Positions 21,595-33,200 of a DNA stretch of 64,000 nucleotides are shown here, one piece after another. Within the stretch, counting starts at the first letter, position 1; each line of letters opens with the position of its first letter. A program made the position numbers and the translations under genes. Under the pieces are notes generated by a model, which was given only the letters and a program-made list of their open reading frames with translations, was not told the DNA's origin and searched no databases. The DNA comes from Brachionus plicatilis (lineage: Eukaryota; Rotifera; Eurotatoria; Ploima; Brachionidae), in the NCBI GenBank assembly GCA_010279815.1, contig QEOQ01000235.1:221092-285091 (forward strand). The letters run 5' to 3'.

Positions 21595-21989
21595 AGTAAG
21601 AAAAAAAAAAAAACTGAACTCTCCTATTTTGAGAAAAAATAATATCAGTTAAGGTATTGAACTCGATGACGACGTATGGGCACTATATCATAATATAGAT
21701 TCCTTTATAGATACATAAAATATAGGCGTAGACTACAATATCGAATTAATTATGTAGACTCTCTTTTCTATATAGAAACATGGTAAAATTTTTTAAAGTT
21801 TTATTTCGATTTAAAAAATTTTTTAATTCATAAAATAATATAAAGATATGAATTGAATGTGTTAGTATACTACATATTTTTAGTCTATGTTCTATGTCAT
21901 TTTATTGTGCATTATTTATGAGTCTATATTAATTTGTCTATATTTTTTTAAGTCTATGTCTATATAAAATAGTAGTCTATATTTTGATA

Positions 21990-22600
21990 TACTCCTGACG
22001 TATGATATCGAACCTAGAGCGAACAGTCTTAGTACATGGTTTTGTACGACCTTTGGGTTCATCTTGCTCAGGCAAGTGCGAATTTTTTTTTCTAGTTGCT
22101 TAAGATTTTTGGCCTTCCAATCACCCTCATAAACTTTAGCTTTAAAATTTCTCCAAAAATCTTCGATTGGTCGTGCTTTTGGTACGCTTGCTGGATTCAC
22201 TTCTTTGGCAACATACCTTATATTTTTATTTAACATATAATTCTGTACCATTTTCAAATAATGAGATGATGCTAAGTCGGGCCAAAATACATATTTGCCA
22301 TCCTGATAATATTCTTTAATTATCGGTTCGAGTCGTTTCTTAATACACTCTCCAAGGTAGACATGTTGACCGATTTATGATTTAAATAGGCTCTTAGTTT
22401 AGCAACCATTAATTTCGCCGCAATTTTAGCAGTTCACCACTTCTTTTTTTTCTTTTGAAAATTTTATCTTTTTCTATAACATCTAGCCAACGATAAACAG
22501 AACGATTTTTGTATCCAAAACCAGTGAATCGCCTTGCATCTTCAACTTTTTACAAAGTTGTGCAAATCTTTTTTGATGGTTTCGTACATTTTTTACTAAC
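21990..22600 (-). pseudogene. Tc1/mariner transposase remnant
   Basis: Minus-strand pieces in order: a helix-turn-helix-like stretch (FGYKNRSVYRWLDVIEKDK), AKIAAKLMVAKLRAYLNHKS, the second catalytic Asp segment YVFWPDLASSHYLK, and the third catalytic segment NPASVPKARPIEDFWRNFK followed by KVYEGDW. The first catalytic Asp region is deleted and the N-terminal part is frameshifted. It matches the mariner-like group whose transposases end in ARPIEDFW. Confidence 0.85.
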
Positions 22601-22867
22601 AACTTATCGAAAGTTCAGCTTTTAGGTATAATTTTTATTTATTTTAAAGCAAGGATCAGCCTGATTTTAAATTTTAAAAAAATGTGAAAGGTTGTGTCCA
22701 CTCTTATAGTAAATTAAACTAAACTTTTGTGCCATTTTTTATTCTTCACCCTTTGATAATAAAAGCTACAACTAGTAAGCTTGCTTGGAGGCGGCTGACA
22801 AGGAGGTCGTCTTTGGTAGCCAATTGCGCTACACAAAAAAAATTATAGAAATAGAAGAACTTTTAAG

Positions 22868-23000
22868 TCTGGCATTGTGAACTTCGGTACAACAAAGAAA
22901 AACAAATTATTGAAATTGCCAAAGCTTCAGTTCTGATGTACCAAAACATGTTCTGTAAATTGTAGCAACTGATACATCCTTTGTACCGAGCTTTTGACAA
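22868..23000. repeat. partial copy of MITE family C
   Basis: The sequence from GGCATTGTGAACTTCGGTAC through GCAACTGATACATCCTTTG matches the left half of the element at 16402-16740. The right half is missing. Confidence 0.6.
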
Positions 23001-23129
23001 TGAACATGTTTTTATAGCTAAATATGTTTTTGTGTCATTTTGTGTCCTTTAGTGTCCTTTTGTGTGTGTCAACATATGAAAATTTAAAATTTACTAAAAT
23101 TTCTGATTTTTTTTTGTAGATATTTGCTC

Positions 23130-23365
23130 ATTTTTATTTCTGAGTCAAATTCCTTAATCCAGGGCTTCACCCCGGACCACATTATTTTATCTCATTTTTC
23201 TTTTAAATAATTAAAATTAAACCCTATGTAAAATATTAGACATGTGCGATTAGAAGAAAAACTTTGAAATTATTAATTTTTCTTTTCTTTTCTCCATTTT
23301 TCTTTATTATTTGTTCAGGCTAGAAGTGGTCATTTATTAATAAAGTTACTATTATTATTATTGTT
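23130..23365 (+). repeat. LINE 3' tail ending in an ATT microsatellite
   Basis: CAGGCTAGAAGTGGTCATTT followed by AATAAAGTTACTATTATTATTATTG has the form of a LINE 3' terminus with an (ATT)n tail. No coding part remains. Assignment is by resemblance to the LINE end at 42.97 kb. Confidence 0.4.
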
Positions 23366-23689
23366 TAATTTCTTTTATTATTTGTGTTAAAACCGCGAAC
23401 CACCAGATCCTAACAGATCCGGAAAGAATTATTTCTTATTTAAGGTTTATAACACCTAATTTGACAATACGTAAAACGTCTTACTACGTTTCACGCATCA
23501 ACAAAATATGGTTAAATTTGAAATTTTATTTCTTTTACTTAAATTGTTTTTTTCAAAAAATTCCTTTCATAGAAAAAAATACAGAATATTCTCCTTACAT
23601 AGAAAAAGACACTAAAAGACAATTTTTAATTCTTAATAAGTTAAGGACACAAAAGAATTTGTAGTTTTAAATTCGAGCTCATTGTCAAT

Positions 23690-24090
23690 CCATGTTTGTA
23701 CCACCAATATACTGATTCTGTAGAATTCTGCAAAATTCAGAACATTGTGAATTTTAGTACAAAAAGCAAAAACAGAATATAAAAAACGCTGGAACTTTAA
23801 TCTAGACCGACTAAAACATGTTCTGTAAGTGGTAGCAACTGATACATTCTCTGTACCACCACTTAAAGTTGATTTGGATTTCTAATATAGTATATCCCAA
23901 ATTCACAATTTACTGAATTTTGCCAATTTATTGCAGAGTTTTGCAGAATCAGCATATTGATGTTACATAGGATGTATCAATTGCTACAATTTACAGAACA
24001 TGTTTTGGTCCTTCAGAACTTAAGCTCTGGCATTTTCAATATTTTATATTTGATTTTTGGACCAAAATTCACAACACCTTTAAGTTTTTA
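23690..24090. mobile_element. rearranged copies of MITE family C
   Basis: Two back-to-back parts carry ACATTGTGAATTTTAGTAC, GTAGCAACTGATACATTC and the inverse words GTATCAATTGCTAC and AAATTCACAA. The arrangement suggests two family C elements nested or fused. It lies just downstream of the RALGAPA stop codon. Confidence 0.55.
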
Positions 24091-24159
24091 GAGTCAAAAA
24101 ACATTATTAACAGAAAGAATGAATAATAATTGAATATTGATTTAGTTTATTACAAAATA

Positions 24160-24165
24160 TTTATT
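24160..24165 (-). promoter_or_regulatory. poly(A) signal of the RALGAPA gene
   Basis: On the minus strand AATAAA occurs about 48 bases beyond the TAA stop codon at 24213. The call is by motif and position only. Confidence 0.45.
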
Positions 24166-24212
24166 TAAAAAATTTTCTTAATTATCGTCGCTAATTAGCA
24201 AGTAGAAAAAAA

Positions 24213-27200
24213 TTACAAAACCAATTGTTTTTCACTATCAAAATGTGTGGCGGACAAAGCTGCAATACTGGACGAGTTCATGACTGGCGAGCTCACATTT
24301 GCACTCACATTGGACTCAGCACATTTTGTCCTGGCCAAAAACTCCAAATTTGGCGAATACACATCCGAAACAAACTGTTCAAATGTCTGCTTTTCAGTCA
24401 GCTTGTTCACAATGTTGCTGATCGCATGAGCCCTATGTACATAAAAATCCTGGTAGCCCTTGGTGCTCGAAAGCAGCACTCGACTGGCGTTAATCGCCGT
24501 CGCTCTCACCAAATGGGCCATTATGTTTTTGTGCAGAATGGCGCCGTCAAACAACGGACCAAAGAATCCCACAGACGCCTTCTTAATTATTTGCACCCGG
24601 TACAGCCCATTGCTCAGCGGGTACACACAAATGATCACGTCGGCAAACTCCGTGGCCAAAATCGACCGGTCATAGTCCTTGGTGTGCTCTGACCAAATGA
24701 TCTGCACACTGTCATTTCCCAAGTGTCTCCACTTGCTTATCTTGTTCTGGTCGTTGGCATTGTTCATTTGGGTGGACACGTGAAACAGAACCTCGCACAA
24801 TGAATTTGAGTAGTACGGGGCGCTTTTCAGCTGACTTGAGACGTGCTGCAGGCCGCCCATGAATCCCTCGTGAGTCTCTAGGTGAACGGGCCAGGCGAGC
24901 GCGCTCAAAAAGTCATTATAGTCCTTGGAGCCTTTTTCGTTCGACAGAATGGACTGTTTGTCTTGCTGGCCTTTGGCTATGTAGATCAGCGCTATTTTGT
25001 GAGTTTCTCGGCACGTTTGGTCATCCAGACTTTTGAGTTCGCGCAGCAATTGCGCCGATTTGTGCAGCAAATTGAAAGTTTGACGCTTTTCTCTTGACAA
25101 AAAGCCCATTTGGTGAACAAATGATTTGCAAAGGTTAAAATAGTGGTGGCTTTGAAGGTCGCTGATTGCTGCAGGCTGGGCTTCCGGGTCTGACTGTTTG
25201 TCCGGCGAAGAAGTGGCCGCTTTTTCGCCAAAGTCTGTGCTGGCCTCACACGCCATCAATTTTTCCTTGATCTCATCTAGAGTGTTGAATACAAATTGGT
25301 CTTTGAATTGAAGATTGGGACTGTATTGGCCGACTGATGGACTTTGGATGGAGATTAGAGTGTCCAGTCGGCATTCGGGACTCGAGTAGTTCATGTAGTC
25401 AATGACATTTTTTAGCAAGTCGATGTCTTTGGGGATTTGCTCGTTTTCCAAGCTTGTCAATTGCTGAAAATCGAAGCTTTCTGTACTGGAGTGTGGCGCG
25501 CTCTGGGTCGAGCTATTGTCAGGCTCCGGATGGGCTGGAATCTCGAGAGTTTTTGCTTTGGGTGCCAAGTGGTCTAAAGAGTTCAGCAAGCAGCAGTCCC
25601 AGCAATACTTGCCGCTGAAGTCGCGCACTATCACTCGGCAAGCGGTTGAACAGAGTTTAAGTTGTTCTTGCCATGAATCGCTCAGAAACAAATCGCTGGA
25701 ACTGGATTTTATGGGATGTTCCACCAAAGATATCAAGTATTGATTATTGACTGAGAAAAACTTAAAAGTAAAGTGTTTTGATTAAAAAAAAAATAAAATT
25801 AATTTTTTTATTGATAATTGATTTGTACAGTGCTGCTTCGATACCTTGAATTCACCATATTTTACATAAATTATGGGAAATTTACGGTATTTTACCATAG
25901 TTAGCGTAAAATATGGTAATCTAAAAAAAAGGGTATTTTTAGTAAAATAACAATAATTATCGTAAAATTCAGTGAAAAAAAAAATTCCAAAATTTCTCGA
26001 AAAAACCAATTTTCATGAAAAAAAAATTTTTTTTTTGAATTTTTGAAAAAGGAAAAAAATTAAAATTTGATTGAATTTTTTGACGAAAATTGACGTAAAT
26101 TTCTGTAAATTTTTGTAAAAAAAGGTAAATATTCAACAAAAAAGGAAAAATGGAGTTTTTATTATTAAATTCTATTTTTTTTTAACAAATTATGAAAATT
26201 AATATTTTAATATTATTTACAAAACAGATTTTATTTTCTAGTGTTTTTTGCTTTTAAACTGTTTGCTGCCTTGTGCCAAGTTTCTTTGAATGTGTATCCT
26301 TTTTGATTGAATTTCACATTTATAAGTTTTCCCGGATCGATGTGTGAATATATCAGCGGGAGAACCACCGGGAGAACCACCGATTTTTTTGCTATTTAGT
26401 AGCACCGGAAATGTCAGTTTGACATCTTTTTTATTATTTCAAATTTTATTGAATAGATAGATTCTAAATTTATTAAATTAAGTTAATAAAATCCTAAGAT
26501 ACATAAAAAATTATTTATGATAGTCTGTTTGGTAATTTTACTTATTAAAGATTTCATATAAACAAATACCACATGTAATTTTTCCACATTTATCACTAGA
26601 AGCACCAGCGATGTCAAAATAACATAATAATAATTTAAGAATTTCTATTTGTATTAAAAATTGAAATTTAGTAGTTTTTTAATGCAAATTTTAATATTTT
26701 AAGAAAATAAAAATTTAATTTTGTTTAAAAAGAATAAAAAAATATCAAATGTCATATTGACATCATTGGTTCTTCTTGTTATAAGTGTTGAAATTCATAA
26801 AAAAACAAAATTAAATTTTTTTTTCTTAAAATATTAAAATTTGCATTATTTTTTATTTTTTTTCTCACAAAAATTGAAAAAATCCCTATGATTTTTTCTT
26901 TTTTTGAATAATTTTATTTTTGTTTAAACTTATTATGCTTGTATTCAACACAAATCTGTCATGCGACTTAAAAACAAATTTTCAGTTAAAAAGAAAAAGT
27001 TATAAAAAATTTTGTCGAACATTTATTAGATTCTGTTTTTCAAAAAAATTTTTTTTCCATGTTATCAAAATCTATTTATCACGGGGGCTGAAAGGGAGGT
27101 TAACGACCATTCCACTGCCCGGGGTTTTCTCCAAACTATTATTTTAATAAAAAAAATAAAACATCAATTATGTCATTTTGACATCGCCGATGCTTCTATT

Positions 27201-30200
27201 GTTAAATACGAACATATTTAATTTTTTTATTAAATACTAATAAATGTGAAATTTATTCAAAAAGGATACACATTCAAAGAACTTTGGGACAGGGCAGCAA
27301 ACAGCTTAAAAGCACTAAATCCCTAAAAAATAAAATCTGTTTTGTAAATAATATTAAAATTTTGATTTTTTCTTATGAAAATTGTTTTGTTTCGAGAAAT
27401 TTTTGATTTATTTTTTCACTAAATTTTATTATAATTATGGGTAATTTACGATAAATATGTTTTTTAGATTACCATATTTTACGTTAAAAATGGCTAAAAT
27501 ATCGTGAATTTACTATAATTTACGTAACATATGGTAAATTCAAGGTGTTTATTCAAGCAGCACTGTATTTCAGGTTATTAAACAATGCAGTATTTCCAAT
27601 TTTTGAAAATTTGCTCTTTTCCTTATAACTGGTTTTGAATAATTTCAATACTTTAATAATTTTGGGTTAAAATCACAGTTGTATTTTTGTATACAGAAAT
27701 GGCTTAAATCGAAGATGGTTTTAATATTTGACTCAAACAGAAGTATTTTAAAATTTAACTTTTCAAAATTGTTTATTCTTTGATTGAAAAGTTAAGAAAT
27801 ATTTTACCTGAACATTTGGTTGTTCAAACAGAAGAATAGACAACTCATCACTGGGTACATTTGAATTGTTATTGTTATCGCTTTGCTTGCAATCACTCGA
27901 TTGCATTAAAACAAGATCACTTATCTCATTGCAGCTTGAACATATTTTGGTCGGTCCATAGGTTCCATACGGATAATGATTTAAATGATTCAGCAGATGG
28001 GATATTATCTAAAAAATGAATATATATTTAAATATTATAAAAAAATTCAAAGCTCTGGTAGATTTTTTTTTTGAACTTTTAACAATTTAATTTAATTAAC
28101 ATGGTTTTTAAAACTTATACTATAACCAATAATCATTTTTATAGTACTCGACAATAATTTTTATGTACCCAGTTTTTATTTCTTTTTCAATAATTTTGAC
28201 AAAAACCCAAAAAAAATTTACTTTTACACCCAAATAATTAATATAAACACCCATTTAATAATAAACCGAAAAAAATGATGAACAAAATAATTCTAATTTC
28301 AGTATTAAATGTCAAAATTTAATATTTTTTTTCAAAATGAGTCTTTTTGTACGCTTCTAAAATTCTTTAAAAAAATAAATAAAAAAACTAAAACCTACAA
28401 ATTGTTCAGAATTTTCTCTAGTTACAGAGTCCGTATAGAAAAGTATAAGTTGATGGGTAAACAAAAAAGAAGATCCAAAAATCCTGAAAAATTGACCATT
28501 TTTGGGCTAAATTCGTTTCAAAAATTTTTTTTTTCCTTTTCTATTCATGTTAAACTGTAGAAAATTCATTTCTCTATAAGATGGCATGTCGCATTATGAA
28601 GCTTTATATGTTTTTCGATGACTTGTAGACACTCAAATGAGACCAACTTTTGAGTGGGTCGCTTAACTTCAGACCCCCCTAGTCCAAAAAATTTTTTTAC
28701 TTAAATTTTCATAAATGGATACAGTACTGCTACGATAAACTGTTTTTACGTAATTTTACGTGAAATTACGTAAATTTATTACGTAATTTCACGTAAAATG
28801 AGTAAAATATTATTGACAAAGGATAATTACTAAAAAGCAATTTACCCAACAATATTGTTAAAATTTAAAAAAGTAGTGCAAAATAAAGAACGATGCTTTG
28901 GTTCGTTGTCCTGGTGTAGTTTAAAGTCTAAATCGTAGTTTGAAGCCCCAAATGGTAATAAATAATCAGATAATATCTCCCGGTAAAGTATTGCATCCAT
29001 GTTGCTCTTAAAAATATTAAAAAATTCTTAAGTAAAAGCTTTTCTTCTTATAAGTTTCTTACAGCGAATTTTGTTGCTCATTTGAATGAAATCCCAGCCC
29101 ATTGAATTATATTGGGATGTGTATAATTGAAAAATTTTTTTTTCCTTTTTGTTTATTGTTTATAATTAACTTTTTTATAATTTGTACACATTTTACTTTT
29201 TTTTTACTTTTTTTTGATGAACTATCAAAATAGAGAAAAATTAAAATAGAGATAAATCATCAAAGTTTCAATTTCAATTTCATTAATCAATAGTTATTTA
29301 TTTATTTAAAAAATAATTTGGGACAAGATCCCCTGGCTGTTTGGAATGAATATTAATTCTCCCTTTCAGCCACGTTAGCGTTAATTTTGAAATTTGTAAA
29401 AGTTACCGTAAATTCTCGAAACTTAGTACATGTAACTAAATCGGATTTTTTAAGTTGTTACATGTAACAAGTACCATTTCGCCCATGTTATAACTTACTC
29501 TCATTTAGTTACTAGTTACTCATTTAACCCAGAAATCTAAAATAAACACTGTGTTTAAATCGAATATTCAATCTTTATTACATGGTCTAAAACTAGAGGT
29601 TTGACTTAGATTATAAATTATTAAATATTTTTCTAAATAGAATTTTTTTTTTAATTTTATAAGACGTACCAAAAGTATGATTTTTTAAAAAATTGAAAAA
29701 ACACATAAATAAATCAATAGTTTAAATTTATAAATTCTAATAAATTTAAGCTAGATGAATCATTTTAATGTTGTTATTTATATTTATTTATTTGTGTATC
29801 TGTACCGAGCTAAAGCTCCTTCAGAAAAAAAAAAAAAAATCAAAATAAAGTTAAATAAAATAGAATAAAAATATAAAATAAAAAAAAATAAAGTAAAATA
29901 AAATAAGTTAAAAAATAGAGAAATATTAAAAATTAAAAGTAGTTTAATTTGATAGTTAAAATTGTTGTTTGCTGGTAATTTATTAAAGTAAATGACATTA
30001 AAAGATAAAAAAAAAGAAGAAAAGATAAAACGACAAGTTTTGGATTATAATAAAAACAATTTAGATTTATCTATTCGTGGCTTTGCTAATTTGCTAATTG
30101 ATTTATTTTTGTCGCTATTTTTTTTTCTAAAAAAAAATTCTCTAATCCCTGAAAAATCTCCTGGACCGGATAAAATGCATCCTTTGCTCCTTAGAAATTG

Positions 30201-33200
30201 CTTTAAAAAAATCTAATGCGCACTTTCATTAATATTTATAAAATCGTTTAATGAGGGGGAACTACCAAAATTATGGATGAAAGCAAATGTATCTCCAATA
30301 CATAAAAGTGGTTCGAAAATGGATATCAAAAATTACAGACCGGTTTCACTAACTTCAATAGTCGGCAAAGTAATGGAAAGAATGCTTAGGGATGAGATAA
30401 TGAACTATTTGATGAGCATGGGTTTCGTCCTTACAGATCATGTGCAACAAACCTATTAGAGTTTATTGATAAAGCAACTTATGAATATGAAAAAGGCAAA
30501 AATGTTGACATTGTGTATACTGACTTCTGAAAGGCTTTTGATAAAGTTCCGCATGGAAAATTGATAATAAAACTTGAATCATATGGTATAAATGGTAAAC
30601 TTCTAAGCTGGATTGAGTCATTTTTGATTGGGCGGGAACAAAGAGTTGTCTTAGGTAATGACGCATCAAGTTGGCATCAAGGATCCGTACTTGGTCCAAT
30701 CTTGTTTATAATTTATATCAATGATCTCCTTGAGAGCTTCAACAGTTTCTGTCTTGGATATGCTGATGACTTAAAATTAATTGGTGTCTCCGAATTCTCT
30801 GACGTAGGATCGTTAGAACTTCAGAAAGACCTCGATCTCCTAATGGAATGGACAGAAAACTGGTCAATAAATCTAAACCTGAACAAATGTAAAGCAATGT
30901 ATTTAGGGAAGAGAAAAGAAAAAGCCAAATACTTATTATCAAACCAAAATATATCTCATCTATTAGAGGAGATAACAGAAGAAAAGGATTTGGGTTTTTT
31001 TATTACAAATGATTTGAAATGGAATAAACTATGTACTGTGGCAGCTATGAAAGCTAACCGAATACTGGGTCAAATAAGAAATTATTTTAAAAACCTTAGC
31101 CGAGAATCATTAAGACTTCTCTATACATCACTTGTGAGACCCCATCTGGAGTATGCAGTAGGAACCTGGAGTCCGCATTTAAAAATAGACTTCAAAGCAG
31201 TCGCTGACAATGAAGTTTTTGGAATGGTGAAAAGCAAAGTCTGCCAAAGCCTTAGTTTGTAAGGCTAAACGCTTTTGAGCGTTAGTTTAGATAGAAATAT
31301 CTATACTGCAGATACTACTACTACTAATCCACTTTCTCTATTAAATTTTTTTTCTCTAATAAATTTATTCTCTATAATATTGACACTTAATTATCTCTAT
31401 TTTTTTTCTCTAAAATGTGTACCCTTTTTTTTACTAAAAATTACTAATAAATAAAATTTCACGTAAAATTACGTGAAAAAAAAAGTAATTTCTTTTTTTT
31501 CGAATTCAGGTCCAAAAAATTTTAAAAAAGTCAAAAAATGTCAAAATTCTCAAAAAAAAAAGTATTTTTTGGAATTTTTACTTTTTACAAAAATTTACGT
31601 AATTTACGTAATTTCACGTAAAATTACGTAATAATAGTTTATCGTAGCAGTATTGTATTCCAAAAATGAGGTCTATTTTATTTGATTTAGTGTGGAACCC
31701 TTGTAAAAATTCACAATGCCATCAGCAGCAGCAGCAGCAAAATTCAGTTTATACTTACAAATTTTGCCGATAGATGAATGTGTTCGGCCTCGGCAGACTC
31801 GGCCGGTTTAAAAGTATTGCTAATGTGAATAATAAGCTTAAAATTGTTCTTTAGCAGAGTAGCTCTGTCTTGGTCCTTGAGCTTTTCTAGCGGCATGTTT
31901 ACGCACCATTCCAGCAGCGCGAACATATTGGCAATGATGGCCTTCTCATAATTCTCATTTATCATCGTGCCCACTGGCTTGTTGTTTATCAACTTCACCA
32001 AACACTGATTCAGCTCGTTTATGATGTTGATGGCGAACTGAATTTCTTTGTTAAATATAAAATTTGCCAAACAGGACAAAAACCGGAGGCTGTCACAGCT
32101 CATTTTGATCAGAACAGGACTGTACTGATCCCGGTACTCCAGGTCCTTGAATATTTTTTTGCACGCCTCGGTCATGCGCGCCGAGTTCCAAAAGTGACGG
32201 CCAACTATTTCATCGTAGATGAGACACGTCAACGCGCACAACAGAACCGACTTGGAGCTATTGAACGCGTGCATCGAGCCAGCATTGTCCGAGTCAGGGC
32301 CCAGACTGAGCTCAAAGTCGCTCAGCGAGTTGACTAGCAAATTTTTAAACTCGTCGCGGCTGAATACCACTGTGTTGAGCGAGTCGCTGGGGCTCACGCT
32401 TGGACTGGCCGTTGACTTGGCCGCCGGACTCAGAAAGGTGATCGATTCGGCGAAATAGTCGGGCAAGCAGATGAAAGAGCCGAGTATTGAGATGGCTTCA
32501 AATTTGGGGCCTTGGGCGTCGATTTGAAGACACGCGATCATAAAGTCCTTTATGAGCAGACTGGACGATTCGAGCATCAAGTGCCAAAATTTTGTCGAAC
32601 ATGACTGGATGATGCAGTTGAGAACACTTTTGTCGTTTGACGTGAGGCCATAGTGGAGGGTGATGTAGAACAGGTCGAGAAAATTGGACGATATGCTGTA
32701 GAATTGGTCGTCTGATGAGCAGGCTGACTTGATGACTATGTTGGCTAGGATTTTGTAGGCTATCAGAGTGGCTGATTGATAGTTGACGCACAGTGACGGC
32801 GGTATGGAGCATGACAGCTCGAGCAAGTACTTGTGGATGGACTCGAATAGCCAGGCGGCAAAGTAGCTGTGCGGCATGATTATTTCGCACATGTCACTGC
32901 TTGTGTTTGCCGCTGAGATTATTTCGTCTTTTATTTTGCACAATTTGCTCCATTTGATCAGAATGAACTCGAAGATTTTTTTGTGTACGAGCGGGTCTTT
33001 GATTTGATTTACATTTCCCATGCAACCAAACAACCGCTTTAGAAGCATTAAGCTAGTGGCTTTGAATTTTTTGTTCTCATCAATTTCGGTGTCCGAACTA
33101 CTGGCGACTATGGACAGCGATTGACGGTTGGCTTTAGCAGAACTGATTGTAAGCAGCGATTGGTTTGATTTGATGGGCTCGACTTTTAGACGCGGAGTGT

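Larger units (their letters stand above)
21347..22756 (-). mobile_element. Tc1/mariner-like element, 1.4 kb, defective
   Basis: The left end CTAACGGGTGTAGAATAAAA and the inverse of the right end (TCAAAGGGTGAAGAATAAAA) match and continue through AATGGCACAAAA. TA lies outside both ends (21345-21346 and 22757-22758). The interior carries a minus-strand transposase remnant and, near the left end, a plus-strand LINE tail that must have arrived later or been captured. Confidence 0.85.
28722..31655. mobile_element. Tc1-like element, 2.93 kb, with nested LINE, in RALGAPA intron 6
   Basis: The left end is CAGTACTGCTACGATAAAC and the inverted right end is CAATACTGCTACGATAAAC, with TA outside both (28720-28721 and 31656-31657). 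Both ends continue into arrays of TTACGTAATTTTACGTGAA words. A minus-strand Tc1/mariner transposase fragment is near the left end and a plus-strand LINE reverse transcriptase occupies the right half, so the LINE probably landed in the DNA element. Confidence 0.83.

Noticed and set aside
24225..25743. Several plus-strand frames of 60-155 codons
   Set aside because: They are antisense shadows of the last RALGAPA exon, which encodes the RapGAP domain.
28871..29060. An additional RALGAPA exon
   Set aside because: The frame (REILSDYLLPFGASNYDLDF, HQDNEPKHR) belongs to a Tc1 transposase, and exons 6 and 7 of RALGAPA already join in phase without it.
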